From an uncultured Oscillospiraceae bacterium (GTDB lineage Bacteria; Bacillota_A; Clostridia; Oscillospirales; Oscillospiraceae), in contig CANRMG010000034.1 of assembly GCA_947631675.1 (NCBI GenBank), forward strand, positions 1 to 12,909: a stretch of 12,909 nucleotides of DNA. Direction: 5' to 3'. The notes beneath the pieces were generated by a model. It made no database searches and was not told where the DNA came from. It was given only the letters and a program-made list of their open reading frames with translations. Positions within the stretch are counted from its first letter, which is position 1. Every line of letters begins with the position of its first letter. Positions 12,746-12,909 of the stretch are shown piece after piece. A program made the translations under genes and the position numbers.

Positions 12746-12909
12746 ATGATCTATTCAGCAGAAGTGGACAAGATGACGTGCGTCGCCAAAGGCGCGTATC
12801 ACGGCCCGGCCCCCATCCCCGAGGAGGGCAAATGGGTCCAGGCCAAGCAGATCAGCGACATCAGCGGCTTCACCCACGGCATCGGCTGGTGCGCTCCCCA
12901 GCAGGGCGC
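12746..12909 (+). CDS. NifU-like iron-sulfur cluster assembly scaffold protein, 5' part
   Basis: Only the first 54 codons are in the window; the gene runs off the right edge. The visible protein starts MIYSAEVDKMTCVAKGAYHG and continues to GFTHGIGWCAPQQGA (41-55, the last codon being incomplete). This matches, from memory, the N-terminus of a clostridial group annotated as Fe-S cluster assembly scaffold (NifU N-terminal domain type), commonly encoded next to a GGGtGRT protein. C49 in GWCAPQQG would be the first of the cluster-ligand cysteines. The ATG at 12746 has AGGGAG (12734-12739) six nt upstream and a good promoter. The rest of the cysteine set and the GGGtGRT neighbour lie outside the window, so the function is inferred. 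Confidence 0.75.
   Translation, partial: MIYSAEVDKMTCVAKGAYHGPAPIPEEGKWVQAKQISDISGFTHGIGWCAPQQG

Noticed and set aside
1..12909. CRISPR array, transposase or insertion-sequence ends, phage genes, tRNA/rRNA
   Set aside because: No regularly spaced repeats, no transposase or integrase motifs and no tRNA cloverleaf were seen on either strand.

Overview
The window is gene-dense, GC-rich DNA with strong AGGAGG-type ribosome binding sites, many ATGA/TGATG gene junctions and compact sigma-70-type promoters. Gene content and protein style point to a high-GC gut Clostridia genome (Oscillospirales-like). That placement is inference; there is no rRNA or other phylogenetic marker here. No mobile element, CRISPR array, tRNA or rRNA was found.

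Layout. (1) 1-1902, plus strand: the 3' end of a carbohydrate ABC transporter permease, then malQ (4-alpha-glucanotransferase), closed by a bidirectional terminator at 1921-1955. (2) 1964-3906, minus strand: a tightly packed operon transcribed as nth (endonuclease III), a tyrosine/dual-specificity-type phosphatase and a maltose/galactoside-type O-acetyltransferase. It diverges from (3) rarA (4019-5284, plus) across a 112-bp gap whose two promoters overlap physically. (4) 5277-5621, minus: a small stress-protein-like ORF overlapping the rarA 3' end. Divergent to it is a plus-strand pair, a radical SAM protein and a DUF218/YdcF-like protein (5676-7218). (5) 7254-7547: a near-consensus promoter, a palindromic leader, a 57-aa protein of unknown function and a strong bidirectional terminator shared with greA (7553-8053, minus). 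(6) 8153-10862, plus: a translationally coupled folate/one-carbon operon folC-fchA-folD. (7) 11093-12481, plus: a MATE-family exporter flanked on both sides by unusual multi-hairpin non-coding DNA. (8) 12644 to end: a promoter and the 5' part of a NifU-like Fe-S scaffold gene.

How they work together. The transporter/malQ pair fits uptake and rearrangement of malto-oligosaccharides. The folC-fchA-folD operon joins folate polyglutamylation to interconversion of methylene-, methenyl- and formyl-tetrahydrofolate. The FolD copy lacks the Lys and Gln normally needed for cyclohydrolase chemistry, so the neighbouring FchA may supply that step.

Most notable points: the split-function FolD/FchA idea; an apparent in-frame loss of about 23 residues in the ABC permease; a folC gene whose promoter predicts a leaderless or nearly leaderless mRNA; the two multi-hairpin intergenic regions around the MATE gene; and the strongly driven 57-aa protein. 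I see no clear evidence of a wholly new multi-gene system.
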